Assembly: GCF_001951155.1 (NCBI RefSeq)
Contig: NZ_CP016359.1
Location: 3,248,001 to 3,312,000, forward strand
Reading direction: 5' to 3'
DNA length: 64,000 nucleotides
DNA from: Christiangramia flava JLT2011
Lineage (GTDB): Bacteria; Bacteroidota; Bacteroidia; Flavobacteriales; Flavobacteriaceae
The notes below the pieces were generated by a model. The model made no database searches and was not told where the DNA came from. It worked only from the letters and a program-made list of their open reading frames with translations. Numbering within the stretch: the stretch's first letter is position 1; each line of letters begins with the position of its first letter. The translations under genes and the position numbers were made by a program. Of the stretch, positions 26,965 to 36,446 are shown piece by piece.

Positions 26965-28695
26965 TTAACCCAGACTGAGTTCTGATTTGATTCGTTGAAT
27001 TTTTTCTGAAAGTTCCTTTTCGGTTTTTTCATATTCTGAAACAGCAGCAAGATCAGTATTCACGCTGATGTAAAATTTGATCTTCGGTTCGGTGCCGCTT
27101 GGTCTTGCCGCGATCTTTGTACCGGCTTCCGTATAATAAATCAGAACATTTGACTTGGGAATATCGATGGGATGTTCCGTATGGTTCTGAACGTTTTTGG
27201 CTACGGAAGACTGGTAATCTTCCACTAACACCACCTGTTCACCATCAACCATTTCCCAGGGATTTTCACGCAGGTTGATCAGCATTTGCTTGATCTCTTT
27301 TTCACCCTGAATTCCTTTTTTTACTAACGAGATCAATTCTTCCTTATACAAACCGTATTTTACATAAAGTTCGAGGAGCTGCTGGTAGAACGAGCTGCCT
27401 TTAGATTTGAGGTCAGCAGCGATCTCACAGGCCAGAAGGGTAGAAGTGACAGCGTCTTTGTCACGCACAAAATCTCCTACCATGTAACCAAAACTCTCTT
27501 CACCCCCTCCGATGAAATTCAATTCCGGGTGATCTTTAATCAGTTTTGCGATCCATTTGAAACCGGTAAGAACTTCTTTGTATTCCACACCATAATCTTC
27601 CACCAGGTTTTTCAGCATGGGCGTAGAAACTATGGTAGAAGCCATAAATTCCTTGCCCTGGATCCGGTTCTCTTTTTTCCATTTTTCAAGCAGGTACCAG
27701 GACATGAGTAACATGGTCTGGTTTCCATTAAGAAGGATCATTTTATTATCAAGATCACGAACAGCCACTCCAAGGCGATCACAATCGGGATCTGTACCAA
27801 TCACGATATCGGCATCCTTGGCATCTGCCAGTTCCAGCGCCATTTTCAGGGCTGCCGGCTCTTCAGGATTCGGAGATTTTACAGTTGGAAAATTGCCGTT
27901 TGGTTCCTTTTGTTCCTCAACGATATGCACATCAGTAAAACCGGCTTTCTGCAAAACGTCCGGAACCTGTGTGATCGAAGTTCCGTGTAGAGAAGTGAAG
28001 ACGATTTTCAGATTTTGCCTAGCGGAAGCTTCCATATCAAAACTTCCGTTTTTGACTGAAGCTTCAGCAAAAGACTCGTCCACTTTTTTATCAATTTTCT
28101 CGATCAATGCTGAATTTGCCTCAAAATTGATCTTTTCATATTCCAGATTATTGATCAAATCCACCAATTCTTTGTCCTGGGGAGGAACTAATTGGCCACC
28201 ATCCTGCCAGTAGACTTTATAACCGTTGTATTCCGGCGGGTTGTGACTGGCAGTAAGAACGATTCCGCAGTGACATCCAAGCTCCTTTACAGCAAATGAT
28301 AATTCGGGCGTAGGGCGTAATTCTGAAAACAGAAAGACCTTAATCCCGTTCGCTGAAAAAACATCAGCTACCACCTGTGCCAGTTTTTGACTGTTATTGC
28401 GGCAATCATAAGCAATCGCAACCTTTAATTCTTCGCCAGGAAAAGACTTCTTCAGATAATCTGAAAGACCCTGAGTGTTTTTTCCCAACGTATATTTATT
28501 GATGCGGTTGGTACCCACACCCATGATGCCGCGCATGCCACCGGTTCCGAATTCGGCATTTTTATAAAAGCTTTCTTCCAGTTCCTGCGGATTTTCAGCT
28601 TTCATTCGGCTGATTTCCGCTTTTGTCTCTTCGTCAAATGTGTCGCTAAGCCACGCGTCGGCTTTCTGAAGAATTTCAGGTTTGATATTCGCCAT
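26965..28695 (-). CDS. Phosphohexomutase (phosphoglucomutase/phosphomannomutase, long form)
   Basis: 576 residues, four alpha/beta domains. The phosphoserine loop is LTASHNPPEYNGYKVYW (about 145-165), metal loop IGTDPDCDRLGVAV, sugar loop GGEESFGYMVGDFVRDKD, and phosphate loop RPSGTEPKIKFY near the C-terminus. Length and the PEYNGYKVYW sequence fit PgcA-like alpha-phosphoglucomutases. It interconverts hexose-1-phosphate and hexose-6-phosphate, feeding nucleotide sugars for cell-surface polymers and possibly UDP-glucose for trehalose. It lies between GT2 and the exporter. Confidence 0.93.
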   Translation of the reverse strand: MANIKPEILQKADAWLSDTFDEETKAEISRMKAENPQELEESFYKNAEFGTGGMRGIMGVGTNRINKYTLGKNTQGLSDYLKKSFPGEELKVAIAYDCRNNSQKLAQVVADVFSANGIKVFLFSELRPTPELSFAVKELGCHCGIVLTASHNPPEYNGYKVYWQDGGQLVPPQDKELVDLINNLEYEKINFEANSALIEKIDKKVDESFAEASVKNGSFDMEASARQNLKIVFTSLHGTSITQVPDVLQKAGFTDVHIVEEQKEPNGNFPTVKSPNPEEPAALKMALELADAKDADIVIGTDPDCDRLGVAVRDLDNKMILLNGNQTMLLMSWYLLEKWKKENRIQGKEFMASTIVSTPMLKNLVEDYGVEYKEVLTGFKWIAKLIKDHPELNFIGGGEESFGYMVGDFVRDKDAVTSTLLACEIAADLKSKGSSFYQQLLELYVKYGLYKEELISLVKKGIQGEKEIKQMLINLRENPWEMVDGEQVVLVEDYQSSVAKNVQNHTEHPIDIPKSNVLIYYTEAGTKIAARPSGTEPKIKFYISVNTDLAAVSEYEKTEKELSEKIQRIKSELSLG

Positions 28696-28746
28696 GTTGG
28701 TTCAATTTATTGGAAAAACAAAAATAAGATAATTCCTGTAAAGGCC

Positions 28747-29706
28747 TTAAATATTCGCTGTGGTTTTACGAATGAGGTAGCGTTCTTTATCTCTTTTCGA
28801 TCTCAGGATCAATTCACCGAGGAAACCGGCAAGGAAAAACTGCGTTCCAATGATCATTACGGTAAGAGCTATGTAAAACCAGGGATTGAGCGCCACTAAT
28901 GTATTGGGCTGATGATGGTAAAGCTTGTATAATTTGGAAAAGCCGATCCAGCCTGCGGAAATAAAACCGATAATGAACATCAAAACCCCCAGGGAGCCGA
29001 AAAGATGCATGGGGCGGCGGCCAAATTTGGATAAAAACCAGATACTAATGAGATCCAGAAAACCGTAAATGAACCGATTGATCCCAAACTTCGTCTTTCC
29101 GTACTTACGGGCCTGGTGCTTTACTTCTTTTTCAGTTATGCGGTAAAAGCCTGCATTTTTGGCTAAAACCGGGATATATCGATGCATTTCACCGTAAACG
29201 TCGATATTCTTGATGACTTCCTGCTTGTAGGCCTTGAGTCCGCAATTAAAATCGTGTAATTGGACTCCGGAAGTTTTTCTGGCGGCTGCGTTGAAGATTT
29301 TGGAAGGAATATTCTTCGTGAGCACATTATCGTATCTTTTTTTCTTCCAGCCTGACACCAGCTGGTAATCTTCCTGGGTGATCATTCGGTAAAGTTCCGG
29401 GATCTCTTCCGGATTGTCCTGAAGATCAGCATCCATCGTGATGACCACGTCACCGGAGGCTTTAAGGAAACCGGCATGTAGAGCCTGCGATTTGCCATAA
29501 TTTCTATTGAAACGAATGCCTTTGACGTTTTCATCATTCAGCGAAAGCGATTCAATGGTTTTCCAGGAATTATCGGTACTACCATCATCTATGAAAATGA
29601 TCTCATATGAAAAGGAATTGGATCGCAAGACTTTTGCGATCCAATTATATAATTCTACTAAAGATTGTTCTTCGTTTAGAAGTGGTATTACAACCGATAT
29701 TTGCAT
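28747..29706 (-). CDS. Glycosyltransferase family 2, polyprenyl-phosphate type
   Basis: 319 residues. The GT-A domain has SVVIPLLNEEQSLVEL at the start, FIDDGSTDNSW (DDGS), and TMDADLQDNPEEIPEL (DxD-like DAD) with a later W/R motif. Two transmembrane helices lie at the C-terminus (about 230-255 and 270-300), as in ArnC/GtrB enzymes that load a sugar on undecaprenyl phosphate at the inner membrane. It begins two bases after the DUF4199 stop, so the two are translated together. Confidence 0.9.
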   Translation of the reverse strand: MQISVVIPLLNEEQSLVELYNWIAKVLRSNSFSYEIIFIDDGSTDNSWKTIESLSLNDENVKGIRFNRNYGKSQALHAGFLKASGDVVITMDADLQDNPEEIPELYRMITQEDYQLVSGWKKKRYDNVLTKNIPSKIFNAAARKTSGVQLHDFNCGLKAYKQEVIKNIDVYGEMHRYIPVLAKNAGFYRITEKEVKHQARKYGKTKFGINRFIYGFLDLISIWFLSKFGRRPMHLFGSLGVLMFIIGFISAGWIGFSKLYKLYHHQPNTLVALNPWFYIALTVMIIGTQFFLAGFLGELILRSKRDKERYLIRKTTANI

Positions 29707-29708
29707 TC

Positions 29709-30239
29709 TTAGACGTTTACTTGCTCTTTCTCACGAACGATCAAAGATACAATAAGTCCTAACAATGCATACAATACCAGTTGAAAAGCGTAACCTTTTA
29801 ATTGGTTTACCAGTGAAAACTGGTTGTTATCCTGCATATTGCGCAAGGCTTCATTGATCTGGTCTTCCGGAGCGCCAAAGCGTTCCATCATGGAACGGGT
29901 AGATTCCATTGTAAGTTCGGTAAGCGTTTCAGAAGCAGCAGGATCGACCACGTTGAATAGTAAGAACGAGAATAGGAGACCGATGAAGGTTCCGATGAAA
30001 ATGGTTAGAAAATAAGAGCCAAAGGCTTTTTTGAACGAGAATAGTTCGGTGCTTGCTTTTTTCGCTTTACTGGCAGCAAAACCTCCCATGATAATGGTGA
30101 ACAGAATGATCAGGATCCCGAACCACCACTTGGTGAACAGGGCCAGGTCAAACGCATAAGCTAAAACAGTAATAAGGATCAGTGCGACGCCAAGGTATAT
30201 ACCATAAGCAACCGATACTTTTTTTGCGGGACTTTCCAT
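29709..30239 (-). CDS. DUF4199 membrane protein
   Basis: 176 residues with four hydrophobic helices: two near the N-terminus (VAYGIYLGVALILITVLAYAF; WWFGILIILFTIIMGGFAAS), one at about 72-95 and one at about 150-168, and an amphipathic loop ESTRSMMERFGAPEDQINEAL. This layout is that of DUF4199, a family common in Bacteroidota with no known activity. It leads the unit with GT2, phosphohexomutase and an MsbA-like exporter; a role in envelope glycan or lipid handling is inferred from that alone. Confidence 0.85.
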   Translation of the reverse strand: MESPAKKVSVAYGIYLGVALILITVLAYAFDLALFTKWWFGILIILFTIIMGGFAASKAKKASTELFSFKKAFGSYFLTIFIGTFIGLLFSFLLFNVVDPAASETLTELTMESTRSMMERFGAPEDQINEALRNMQDNNQFSLVNQLKGYAFQLVLYALLGLIVSLIVREKEQVNV

Positions 30240-30332
30240 AATTTTGATTGTTTAGATAGTTAATTTAGCAGTTAGTTAACAAATATAGGAAAACGTTACA
30301 CGAGAAATTTCTAAATTTTTTTCTGAAGCTAT

Positions 30333-30362
30333 TTGCTCATGAAGAAATATTATTTAAATTTG
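30333..30362 (+). promoter_or_regulatory. Sigma-A promoter of rpmE2
   Basis: TTG at 30333-30335, a 19-base spacer, and TAAATTTG at 30355-30362: a full match to the Bacteroidota housekeeping consensus. The L31 start codon is 29 bases further on. Confidence 0.85.
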
Positions 30363-30391
30363 CACCTCGAAAAATTATAAAGATCAAAGCG

Positions 30392-30646
30392 ATGAAGCAG
30401 GGAATCCATCCGGAAAATTATAGATTAGTAGCTTTTAAAGATATGTCTAATGATGACGTATTCATTACAAAGTCTACTGCTAAGACCAAAGAAACTATTG
30501 AAGTTGAAGGAACTGAGTACCCGTTGGTAAAACTGGAAATTTCCAGAACTTCACACCCATACTACACTGGGCAAACCAAATTGGTTGATAGTGCTGGTAG
30601 AATTGACAAGTTCAAGAACAAATACGCTAAGTTCAAGAAAAAATAA
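30392..30646 (+). CDS. rpmE2: 50S ribosomal protein L31, type B
   Basis: 84 residues. [21 protein letters not shown] and [31 protein letters not shown] are the type B L31 pattern. There is no CxxC zinc pair, which marks the zinc-independent form. In Firmicutes and Proteobacteria this form replaces L31A in zinc shortage, but in Bacteroidota it is often the only copy. It has a consensus promoter and its own terminator. Confidence 0.96.
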   Translation: MKQGIHPENYRLVAFKDMSNDDVFITKSTAKTKETIEVEGTEYPLVKLEISRTSHPYYTGQTKLVDSAGRIDKFKNKYAKFKKK

Positions 30647-30670
30647 TTTCTACGCTTAGATTCAAGATAC

Positions 30671-30695
30671 AAAGCCGCTATATGCGGCTTTTTTA
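30671..30695 (+). terminator. Terminator of rpmE2
   Basis: AAAGCCGC and GCGGCTTT form an 8-bp stem around TATAT, followed by TTTT. Confidence 0.9.
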
Positions 30696-30759
30696 TTTTA
30701 ACCTAATCTAAACGCTGATATTTTCAGGAACTCTTATTTTTGAATCAAAATCAGAATTG

Positions 30760-31914
30760 ATGAATTATATTCTTTTTGACGGTCCATCCAGGAATAACTT
30801 GCTGCCATTTACTTTTACACGGCCGGTGGCTGAAATCCGGGTGGGAATTCTAACCATTAGAGAAAAATGGCAACATGTTTTAGAAACCAAATTAGCCATC
30901 CAGACTCAGGATTATCTCCGTGGTAAATGGCCAGCTCAAAAAGAAAGCTCCAATATTTTTATAGATGCTTCCCTGTGTCCTGATGAAGATTTAATACAGG
31001 CAATTCAGGAACTGAAACCGGGAGAACGACTCGTTCAGGATGCTCAGGTTTTGGTTTATTTTGAAGAAACCGATTCTTACAAAGATGTTCCATATACCCG
31101 TGAAATTCTTCAAATTCAGCATACCTGGGATATTTTCTCCAAAAATGCTGCGGCTATTGAAGCCGATTTTAAGCTGCTCACCACGGGAAGAACTTCCCAG
31201 CCAATTCCGCAGCACGTACACGCGAAAAATCCAGAGTCTATTTTTATTGAAGAAGGTGCAGAAGTCGAATTTTGTTCGCTGAATGCGAGTTCAGGCCCGA
31301 TCTATATTGGTAAAAATGCGATGGTGATGGAGGGAACGCACATTCGTGGGCCCTTTGCTTTAGGAGATCATGCAATCATTAAAATGGGTGCAAAGATTTA
31401 TGGCCCTACGACTATTGGTCCCAATTGCAAAGCCGGAGGAGAGATCAATAATTCGGTCATGTTCCAGAACTCCAATAAAGGCCACGACGGCTTCCTGGGG
31501 AACTCGGTGCTGGGTGAATGGTGTAATCTGGGTGCAGATACCAATAATTCAAATCTCAAAAATAATTATGCGGAAGTAAGGCTTTGGGATTATGATAAAG
31601 AGGGTTTTTCAAAAACCGGACTTCAGTTCTGCGGATTGATCATGGGGGATCATAGTAAATGCGCTATTAATACCATGTTTAATACCGGGACGGTAATTGG
31701 TGTGAGTGCCAATATCTTCGGAAGTGGTTTTCCACGAAATTTTGTTCCGAGTTTCAGCTGGGGTGGAAGCGCCGGTATGAGCGTATATAAACTCGACAAA
31801 GTATTTGAAACAGCAGAATTGGTTCTTAAAAGGCGAAACCTGGAATTAACAGATGCCGATAAGAACATCCTGGAACATGTTTTCGAAGAAACTGCGAAAT
31901 GGCGGAGATTCTAA
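30760..31914 (+). CDS. Alternative GlmU-family sugar-1-phosphate nucleotidyltransferase
   Basis: 384 residues from the ATG at 30760 (a TTG one codon earlier is less likely). Residues 1-180 resemble a divergent nucleotidyltransferase: ILFDGPSRNNLLPFTFTRPV, AEIRVGILTIREKW. Residues about 180-385 form a left-handed beta-helix with hexapeptide repeats (GPIYIGKNAMVMEGTHIRGP, GDHAIIKMGAKIYGPTTIGP). This matches the Bacteroidota-type alt_bact_glmU family, thought to make UDP-GlcNAc for peptidoglycan and lipid A in place of classical GlmU; which half-reactions it performs is not shown here. It ends with a 4-base overlap with the convergent small gene. Confidence 0.85.
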   Translation: MNYILFDGPSRNNLLPFTFTRPVAEIRVGILTIREKWQHVLETKLAIQTQDYLRGKWPAQKESSNIFIDASLCPDEDLIQAIQELKPGERLVQDAQVLVYFEETDSYKDVPYTREILQIQHTWDIFSKNAAAIEADFKLLTTGRTSQPIPQHVHAKNPESIFIEEGAEVEFCSLNASSGPIYIGKNAMVMEGTHIRGPFALGDHAIIKMGAKIYGPTTIGPNCKAGGEINNSVMFQNSNKGHDGFLGNSVLGEWCNLGADTNNSNLKNNYAEVRLWDYDKEGFSKTGLQFCGLIMGDHSKCAINTMFNTGTVIGVSANIFGSGFPRNFVPSFSWGGSAGMSVYKLDKVFETAELVLKRRNLELTDADKNILEHVFEETAKWRRF

Positions 31915-32162
31915 TATAAAAAGAGATACCAGGCCACACCCATACTGAGCACGATCATGGCGAACACCGCCAGCGTGCGATATTGACGCTTTTTATTGAA
32001 CTCAATAATACTTTTCTGAAATTCTTCTAGGTCCGCTTCAGTTAAACGACCTTTTTGAAAGTCTCTCTCCATCCTTAGGGTGCTGGAGTAGGATCTTCGA
32101 CTTCTGGGCTTTTTCCGCAAGGAAACAGCACTTTGGTTGGGGTTTGCAGATTGCATTTTCAT
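31911..32162 (-). CDS. Small membrane protein of unknown function
   Basis: 83 residues from ATG 32162 (MKMQSANPNQ); Met at 32156 also fits. The frame is open further upstream but that would overlap the promoter of mtaB. The N-terminal 45 residues are basic (SLRKKPRSRRSYSSTLRMER), then an amphipathic helix (LTEADLEEFQKSIIEFNKKR) and a C-terminal transmembrane helix (TLAVFAMIVLSMGVAWYLFL). The tail-anchored layout is clear; no family is recognised. Confidence 0.65.
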   Translation of the reverse strand: MKMQSANPNQSAVSLRKKPRSRRSYSSTLRMERDFQKGRLTEADLEEFQKSIIEFNKKRQYRTLAVFAMIVLSMGVAWYLFLY

Positions 32163-32270
32163 TAGCTGAACAATTCTAAAAATACAAATATTTTTGATAC
32201 AATAGTTGAAAATCAAATATTTGTAAGGAATTCGTCTTGTGAAAGGTTTTTCAGAAATCATTTTAGTTGG

Positions 32271-32278
32271 TATCTTTG
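32271..32278 (+). promoter_or_regulatory. -7 promoter box of mtaB
   Basis: TATCTTTG matches TAnnTTTG, 33 bases before the ATG at 32312. It supports the shortened mtaB start. No clear TTG at -33. Confidence 0.55.
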
Positions 32279-32311
32279 CAGGCCCAAATTGGCTTGCAGA
32301 GAATTAGGATT

Positions 32312-33652
32312 ATGACCAAACAGAAGAAAGTAGCGTTTTATACCCTTGGATGTAAACTGAATTTTTCAGAAACGTCTACCATTGCTCGTTCCTTTGAAAA
32401 TGAAGGCTTTGAGAGGGTTGAATTTTCAGAAGAAGCGGATATTTATGTCATCAATACCTGTTCAGTTACTGAAAATGCCGATAAGCGTTTTAAAACCATC
32501 GTTAAACAGGCGCAGAAAGCCAATGAAAATGCGTTCCTGATCGCCGTTGGTTGTTATGCCCAGCTAAAACCCGAAGAACTTGCCGCAGTAGACGGGGTGG
32601 ATTTGGTCCTTGGGGCTACTGAAAAATTCAAGATCACCGATTATCTGAACGATCTTACTAAAAATGATCACGGTGAAGTGCATTCCTGTGAGATCAATGA
32701 AGCCGATTTTTACGTTGGTTCTTATTCCATTGGGGATAGGACCCGCGCGTTCCTGAAGGTTCAGGATGGATGTGATTATAAATGCACGTACTGTACGATT
32801 CCGCTGGCACGTGGAATTTCCCGAAGTGATAAACTGGAAAATGTGCTAATAAATGCCGCGGAAATTTCAGAACAGGGAATCAAGGAAATTGTGCTTACTG
32901 GCGTCAATATTGGTGATTACGGAAAAGGCGAATTCGGGAATAAGAAGCATGAGCATACTTTTCTGGATCTGGTGAAAGCACTGGATGAAGTGGAAGGTAT
33001 CGAACGTTTGAGAATTTCTTCCATTGAGCCCAACCTGCTGAAAAATGAAACGATCGATTTTGTGGCTTCCAGCCGTACGTTTGTTCCGCATTTCCACATT
33101 CCATTACAAAGTGGAAGCGATGATATTCTGAAGAAAATGCGCAGGCGCTACCTGAGTGATCTGTATGTAGACCGAGTGTCGCAGATCAGAAAAGTGATGC
33201 CACATGCCTGTATAGGTGTGGATGTGATTGTAGGTTTTCCGGGCGAGAGCGAAGAACATTTCCTCGAAACCTATAATTTTCTGAACGAATTGGATATTTC
33301 GTACCTGCATGTTTTCACCTATTCGGAAAGAGATAATACGCCAGCCGCAGAAATGGATGGAGTGGTTCCTTTAAAGGTTCGGAAAAAGCGCAGTAAAATG
33401 CTCAGAGGTCTCTCAGCTAAGAAGAGAAGGGCCTTTTATGAAAGTCAGCTTGGAACGCTTAGGACAGTTCTTTTTGAAGGGGAGAACAAAGAAGGTTATA
33501 TTCACGGTTTTACGGAAAACTATGTGAAGGTGAAAACTCCCTGGAATCCTGAATTAGTCAATACACTTCAACAAATTAAGCTGACAAAAATTGATGAAGA
33601 CGGGCTTGTTCGTTTTGAATATGTCACGGAGCCGCAAGCGGTATTGAGCTGA
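32312..33652 (+). CDS. mtaB: tRNA t6A37 methylthiotransferase MtaB
   Basis: 446 residues from ATG 32312; the frame opens earlier but MTKQKKVAFYTLGCKLN is the normal N-terminus. The UPF0004 domain carries three cluster-binding Cys (LGCKLN, INTCSVT, AVGCYAQ), the radical-SAM domain has VQDGCDYKCTYCTIP (CxxxCxxC, about 160), and a C-terminal TRAM-like part follows. Order of motifs is MtaB-type rather than MiaB or RimO. It adds a methylthio group to t6A37 of ANN-decoding tRNAs, helping accurate decoding. Confidence 0.95.
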   Translation: MTKQKKVAFYTLGCKLNFSETSTIARSFENEGFERVEFSEEADIYVINTCSVTENADKRFKTIVKQAQKANENAFLIAVGCYAQLKPEELAAVDGVDLVLGATEKFKITDYLNDLTKNDHGEVHSCEINEADFYVGSYSIGDRTRAFLKVQDGCDYKCTYCTIPLARGISRSDKLENVLINAAEISEQGIKEIVLTGVNIGDYGKGEFGNKKHEHTFLDLVKALDEVEGIERLRISSIEPNLLKNETIDFVASSRTFVPHFHIPLQSGSDDILKKMRRRYLSDLYVDRVSQIRKVMPHACIGVDVIVGFPGESEEHFLETYNFLNELDISYLHVFTYSERDNTPAAEMDGVVPLKVRKKRSKMLRGLSAKKRRAFYESQLGTLRTVLFEGENKEGYIHGFTENYVKVKTPWNPELVNTLQQIKLTKIDEDGLVRFEYVTEPQAVLS

Positions 33653-33653
33653 T

Positions 33654-33950
33654 TTAAATATTGATCCCTACCGGAAGCAGATCTTTGTATTTTCTGCGAT
33701 TCCGCCGCATAAAACCAGCAATTTCAGGACTAGTGGGAACAACTCTGGTATTCCTCGTTTTAATTTCTTCCAGCACCGCTTTGATAAATTCTTCCTGCTG
33801 GTCTTTTGCGTTTTCAGGTAATTTTATCTTTGTGAGAAAGATCTTGCGTTCCTGCTGAGAATATTCTATAGTCGCCAGTTCGTCGCCGAACCGGGTCTCA
33901 AATTGCCTTAGAAATTCGTTATCTGTAATGACTAAATCAGTGCTGCTCAT
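33654..33950 (-). CDS. Conserved hypothetical protein, 98 residues
   Basis: A soluble protein with no signal or membrane segment. It starts with DLVITDNEFLRQFETRFGDELATIEYS and continues with alternating charged and hydrophobic residues, ending RRNRRKYKDLLPVGINI. The pattern of a short beta-rich N-terminal half with a helix (FIKAVLEEIKTR) is like the small GNAT-fold proteins of the YidJ/GCN5-like type that some flavobacterial annotations call N-acetyltransferase; I cannot confirm an acetyl-CoA motif. It is co-directional with the pirin gene, 9 bases behind it. Confidence 0.65.
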   Translation of the reverse strand: MSSTDLVITDNEFLRQFETRFGDELATIEYSQQERKIFLTKIKLPENAKDQQEEFIKAVLEEIKTRNTRVVPTSPEIAGFMRRNRRKYKDLLPVGINI

Positions 33951-33959
33951 AGTTTTATT

Positions 33960-34673
33960 TTAACTCATAGGCACTTCGATTAAAAGAACCTTTGATTGTT
34001 TTAAGACTTCAATTGTAAGGCTGGAAGTTTTCCAAACACCCATGGCGTCTCGTTTTTCCAGAGTATGATCGTCAATTTTCAGGCTTCCATCAATTAAGAA
34101 TATATAAACGCCATGTTCTTGATTCTGAAGATTATAAGCAATTTTCCTGCCACTTTCAAATTCTCCTAGCTTTAGGTAGGCGTTCTGGTTGATCCAAACA
34201 GCCTCTTCCTTTTGGTCTGATTTTGGAGTAACGAGGTCAATTAGCTCATTCTTTTGAAGTAAATGCTCATAATTTTTCTGGTCATATCGTGGTTCCAGGC
34301 CTTGTTTTTCGGGGAATATCCAGATCTGAAGCATATTGAGATCGTGTTGTGAAGGATTCATTTCACTGTGTTCCACACCGGTTCCGGCGCTCATTACCTG
34401 AACTTCTCCTGCTTTCACCACTTTGGTGTGGTCCATACTATCGCGATGACGTACCTGGCCAGAAAGGGGAATGGTGATAATTTCCATATCCCGGTGCGGA
34501 TGTGTCCCGAAACCCATACCTGCTGCTACAGTATCATCATTCAGAACCCGTAAAAGCCCAAAATTGGTCTTATTAGGATCAAAAAAATTGGCGAAGCTGA
34601 ATGAATAATTTGCCTTAAGCCATCCAAAATCGGCTTTCCCGCGCGAATTCGCTGGGTGAAAAACTTTTTCCAT
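33960..34673 (-). CDS. Pirin family protein (bicupin)
   Basis: 237 residues. The N-terminal cupin holds the metal site: FGTHPHRDMEIITIPLSGQVRHRDSMDHT (two His of the first motif and a third in the repeat), then AGEVQVMSAGTGVEHSEMNP with the last His/Glu. It fits the YhhW-like pirins, some of which have quercetin 2,3-dioxygenase activity; others act in redox or metabolic control. The C-terminal cupin lacks metal ligands, as usual. It forms a two-gene unit with the 98-residue protein downstream. Confidence 0.9.
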   Translation of the reverse strand: MEKVFHPANSRGKADFGWLKANYSFSFANFFDPNKTNFGLLRVLNDDTVAAGMGFGTHPHRDMEIITIPLSGQVRHRDSMDHTKVVKAGEVQVMSAGTGVEHSEMNPSQHDLNMLQIWIFPEKQGLEPRYDQKNYEHLLQKNELIDLVTPKSDQKEEAVWINQNAYLKLGEFESGRKIAYNLQNQEHGVYIFLIDGSLKIDDHTLEKRDAMGVWKTSSLTIEVLKQSKVLLIEVPMS

Positions 34674-34774
34674 AATAATAGGTAAGGTTTATTTGAAAGT
34701 CGGTAGTAATCCGGTAATTTTGAATAGTAAATTTACGCTTTAAGCCGAATTTTTGCTGTTATACACTTGTTAAA

Positions 34775-35482
34775 ATGACGGAAGCTTCAAAAATCACTCA
34801 TGTTTATTTCATGCCTGGTATGGCTGCGGCTCCTTCTATTTTTGAGAATCTTATACTAGACGAAAGCCGGTTCGAGATGCACCTTTTGGAATGGCAAATG
34901 CCAGATCGGGATGAAAGCCTCGAGGCCTATGCTGAAAAGATGTCGAAATTTGTTAAACATGAGCATGCCGTACTCATTGGCGTATCTTTTGGTGGTGTCA
35001 TCGTCCAGGAAATGGCAAAGTTCCTTGATTTAAAACGCCTCATCATTATTTCCAGTGTGAAATGTACCGATGAGCTTCCACCAAGGATGAAGTTTGCTGC
35101 GAAAACAGGTTTATTTAAAATTTTGCCTACAGGTTTGGTAAATTATGTAGATCAGTTCGAAAAAGTAGCAGTAGGAAATTTTCTGAAAAAGCGTGCGAAA
35201 TTATACAAGCAATATATTTCGATTACTGATAAGCAATACCTGGATTGGGCTATTAAGCAAATGCTTACCTGGAAATGCGAATTGCCAGATGAAAAGGTTA
35301 TTCATATTCACGGTGATAAAGATGAAGTCTTTCCGGTGAAATATGTGAAAGATGCAATTTTAGTGAAGGGTGGAACTCATATTATGATCGTCAACCGTTT
35401 TCGATGGTTTAACGAAAATTTACCCGATTTGATCCTAACCGGAAAATTGAAGAAAAAAATTAAAAAAGAAAAAATCAGCTAA
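34775..35482 (+). CDS. Alpha/beta hydrolase
   Basis: 235 residues. The nucleophile elbow is LIGVSFGGVIVQEMA (Ser about residue 72), the acid is likely Asp in HIHGDKDEVFP, and the base His in VKGGTHIMIVNR near the C-terminus. There is no signal peptide, but the C-terminus is very basic (KLKKKIKKEKIS). Substrate not predictable. It ends two bases before the lytic transglycosylase ORF begins, so both are probably one transcript. Confidence 0.85.
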   Translation: MTEASKITHVYFMPGMAAAPSIFENLILDESRFEMHLLEWQMPDRDESLEAYAEKMSKFVKHEHAVLIGVSFGGVIVQEMAKFLDLKRLIIISSVKCTDELPPRMKFAAKTGLFKILPTGLVNYVDQFEKVAVGNFLKKRAKLYKQYISITDKQYLDWAIKQMLTWKCELPDEKVIHIHGDKDEVFPVKYVKDAILVKGGTHIMIVNRFRWFNENLPDLILTGKLKKKIKKEKIS

Positions 35483-35483
35483 T

Positions 35484-36443
35484 ATGAAAACTGTAAAAAC
35501 AATAGGAATTGTAATAGGAGTACTGAGCGTGAGTGCCTTGAGCATCAACGCCGTGCAGCAGCCAAATCGTGTTGAGGAACCAAATGAAACGAATGTCAAT
35601 TCCACAATTTCTGAAAAAAGTGTTGCAGAAACGTACCGTATCAAAGCGCTGCCAGTGCCTGAAAAAGCATCTTTTGCTGGAGAAAGCGCCCCATTAAATG
35701 ATCCTGATGTATATGAACGATTAGACAGGGAATTACTGGTAAATACGTACTGGCAATCAAACGCACTTTTATTAATCAAAAGAGCGAATAAGTATTTCCC
35801 AGTAATCGAAGAGATTTTGAAAGAAGAAGGTGTACCAGAAGATTTTAAATATCTGGCGGTGATTGAAAGCGGGCTCACACAGGCTGTTTCACCCGCAGGT
35901 GCAGTAGGTTTTTGGCAATTAATGGAAGGTACCGGGAAGGAGTATGGACTGGAGATTAACGATAACGTGGATGAACGTTATAATATTGAAAAATCTACAC
36001 GCGTTGCAAGTGATTATTTGAAGAAGGCCAAAGAACGCTTTGGTAGCTGGACCCTGGCTGCGGCCTCTTACAACGCAGGGCAATATGGTGTTGATAAACA
36101 ACTCGGCCGCCAGAAAGTGTCAGGTTATTATGATCTATTGCTAGGGGAGGAGACCGGAAGATATGTTTTCAGAATCCTTGCTTTGAAAGAGATCATGAAC
36201 AATCCAGAAAAATATGGTTTCGATTACCAGCCAGATGATCTATATCAGCCTGTTCCTGTTAAAAAGGTAAGAGTAGATACAGTGGTAAAGGATTTTCCAG
36301 ATTTTGCTGAGAAATTCGGGATCAATTATAAGACTCTGAAAATCCATAATCCCTGGCTGCGGGATGACCATTTAAAGAACGCTTCAAGAAAAGCCTATTA
36401 TATTTCAATTCCGGAAGAAGGTTATTATCCAGCAGTAAAATAA
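35484..36443 (+). CDS. Membrane-bound/periplasmic lytic transglycosylase (SLT domain)
   Basis: 319 residues. An N-terminal hydrophobic segment (TIGIVIGVLSVSALSINAV) is a signal or anchor. The SLT domain spans about 90-240: FKYLAVIESGLTQAVSPAGAVGFWQLMEGTGKEYGL, where the Glu of IESG is the catalytic acid, then ASYNAGQYGVDKQL. A short C-terminal LysM-like stretch (KTLKIHNPWLRDDHLKNASR) may bind peptidoglycan. It cleaves murein to 1,6-anhydromuropeptides. It is translationally close-coupled to the alpha/beta hydrolase gene. Confidence 0.92.
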   Translation: MKTVKTIGIVIGVLSVSALSINAVQQPNRVEEPNETNVNSTISEKSVAETYRIKALPVPEKASFAGESAPLNDPDVYERLDRELLVNTYWQSNALLLIKRANKYFPVIEEILKEEGVPEDFKYLAVIESGLTQAVSPAGAVGFWQLMEGTGKEYGLEINDNVDERYNIEKSTRVASDYLKKAKERFGSWTLAAASYNAGQYGVDKQLGRQKVSGYYDLLLGEETGRYVFRILALKEIMNNPEKYGFDYQPDDLYQPVPVKKVRVDTVVKDFPDFAEKFGINYKTLKIHNPWLRDDHLKNASRKAYYISIPEEGYYPAVK

Positions 36444-36446
36444 GAT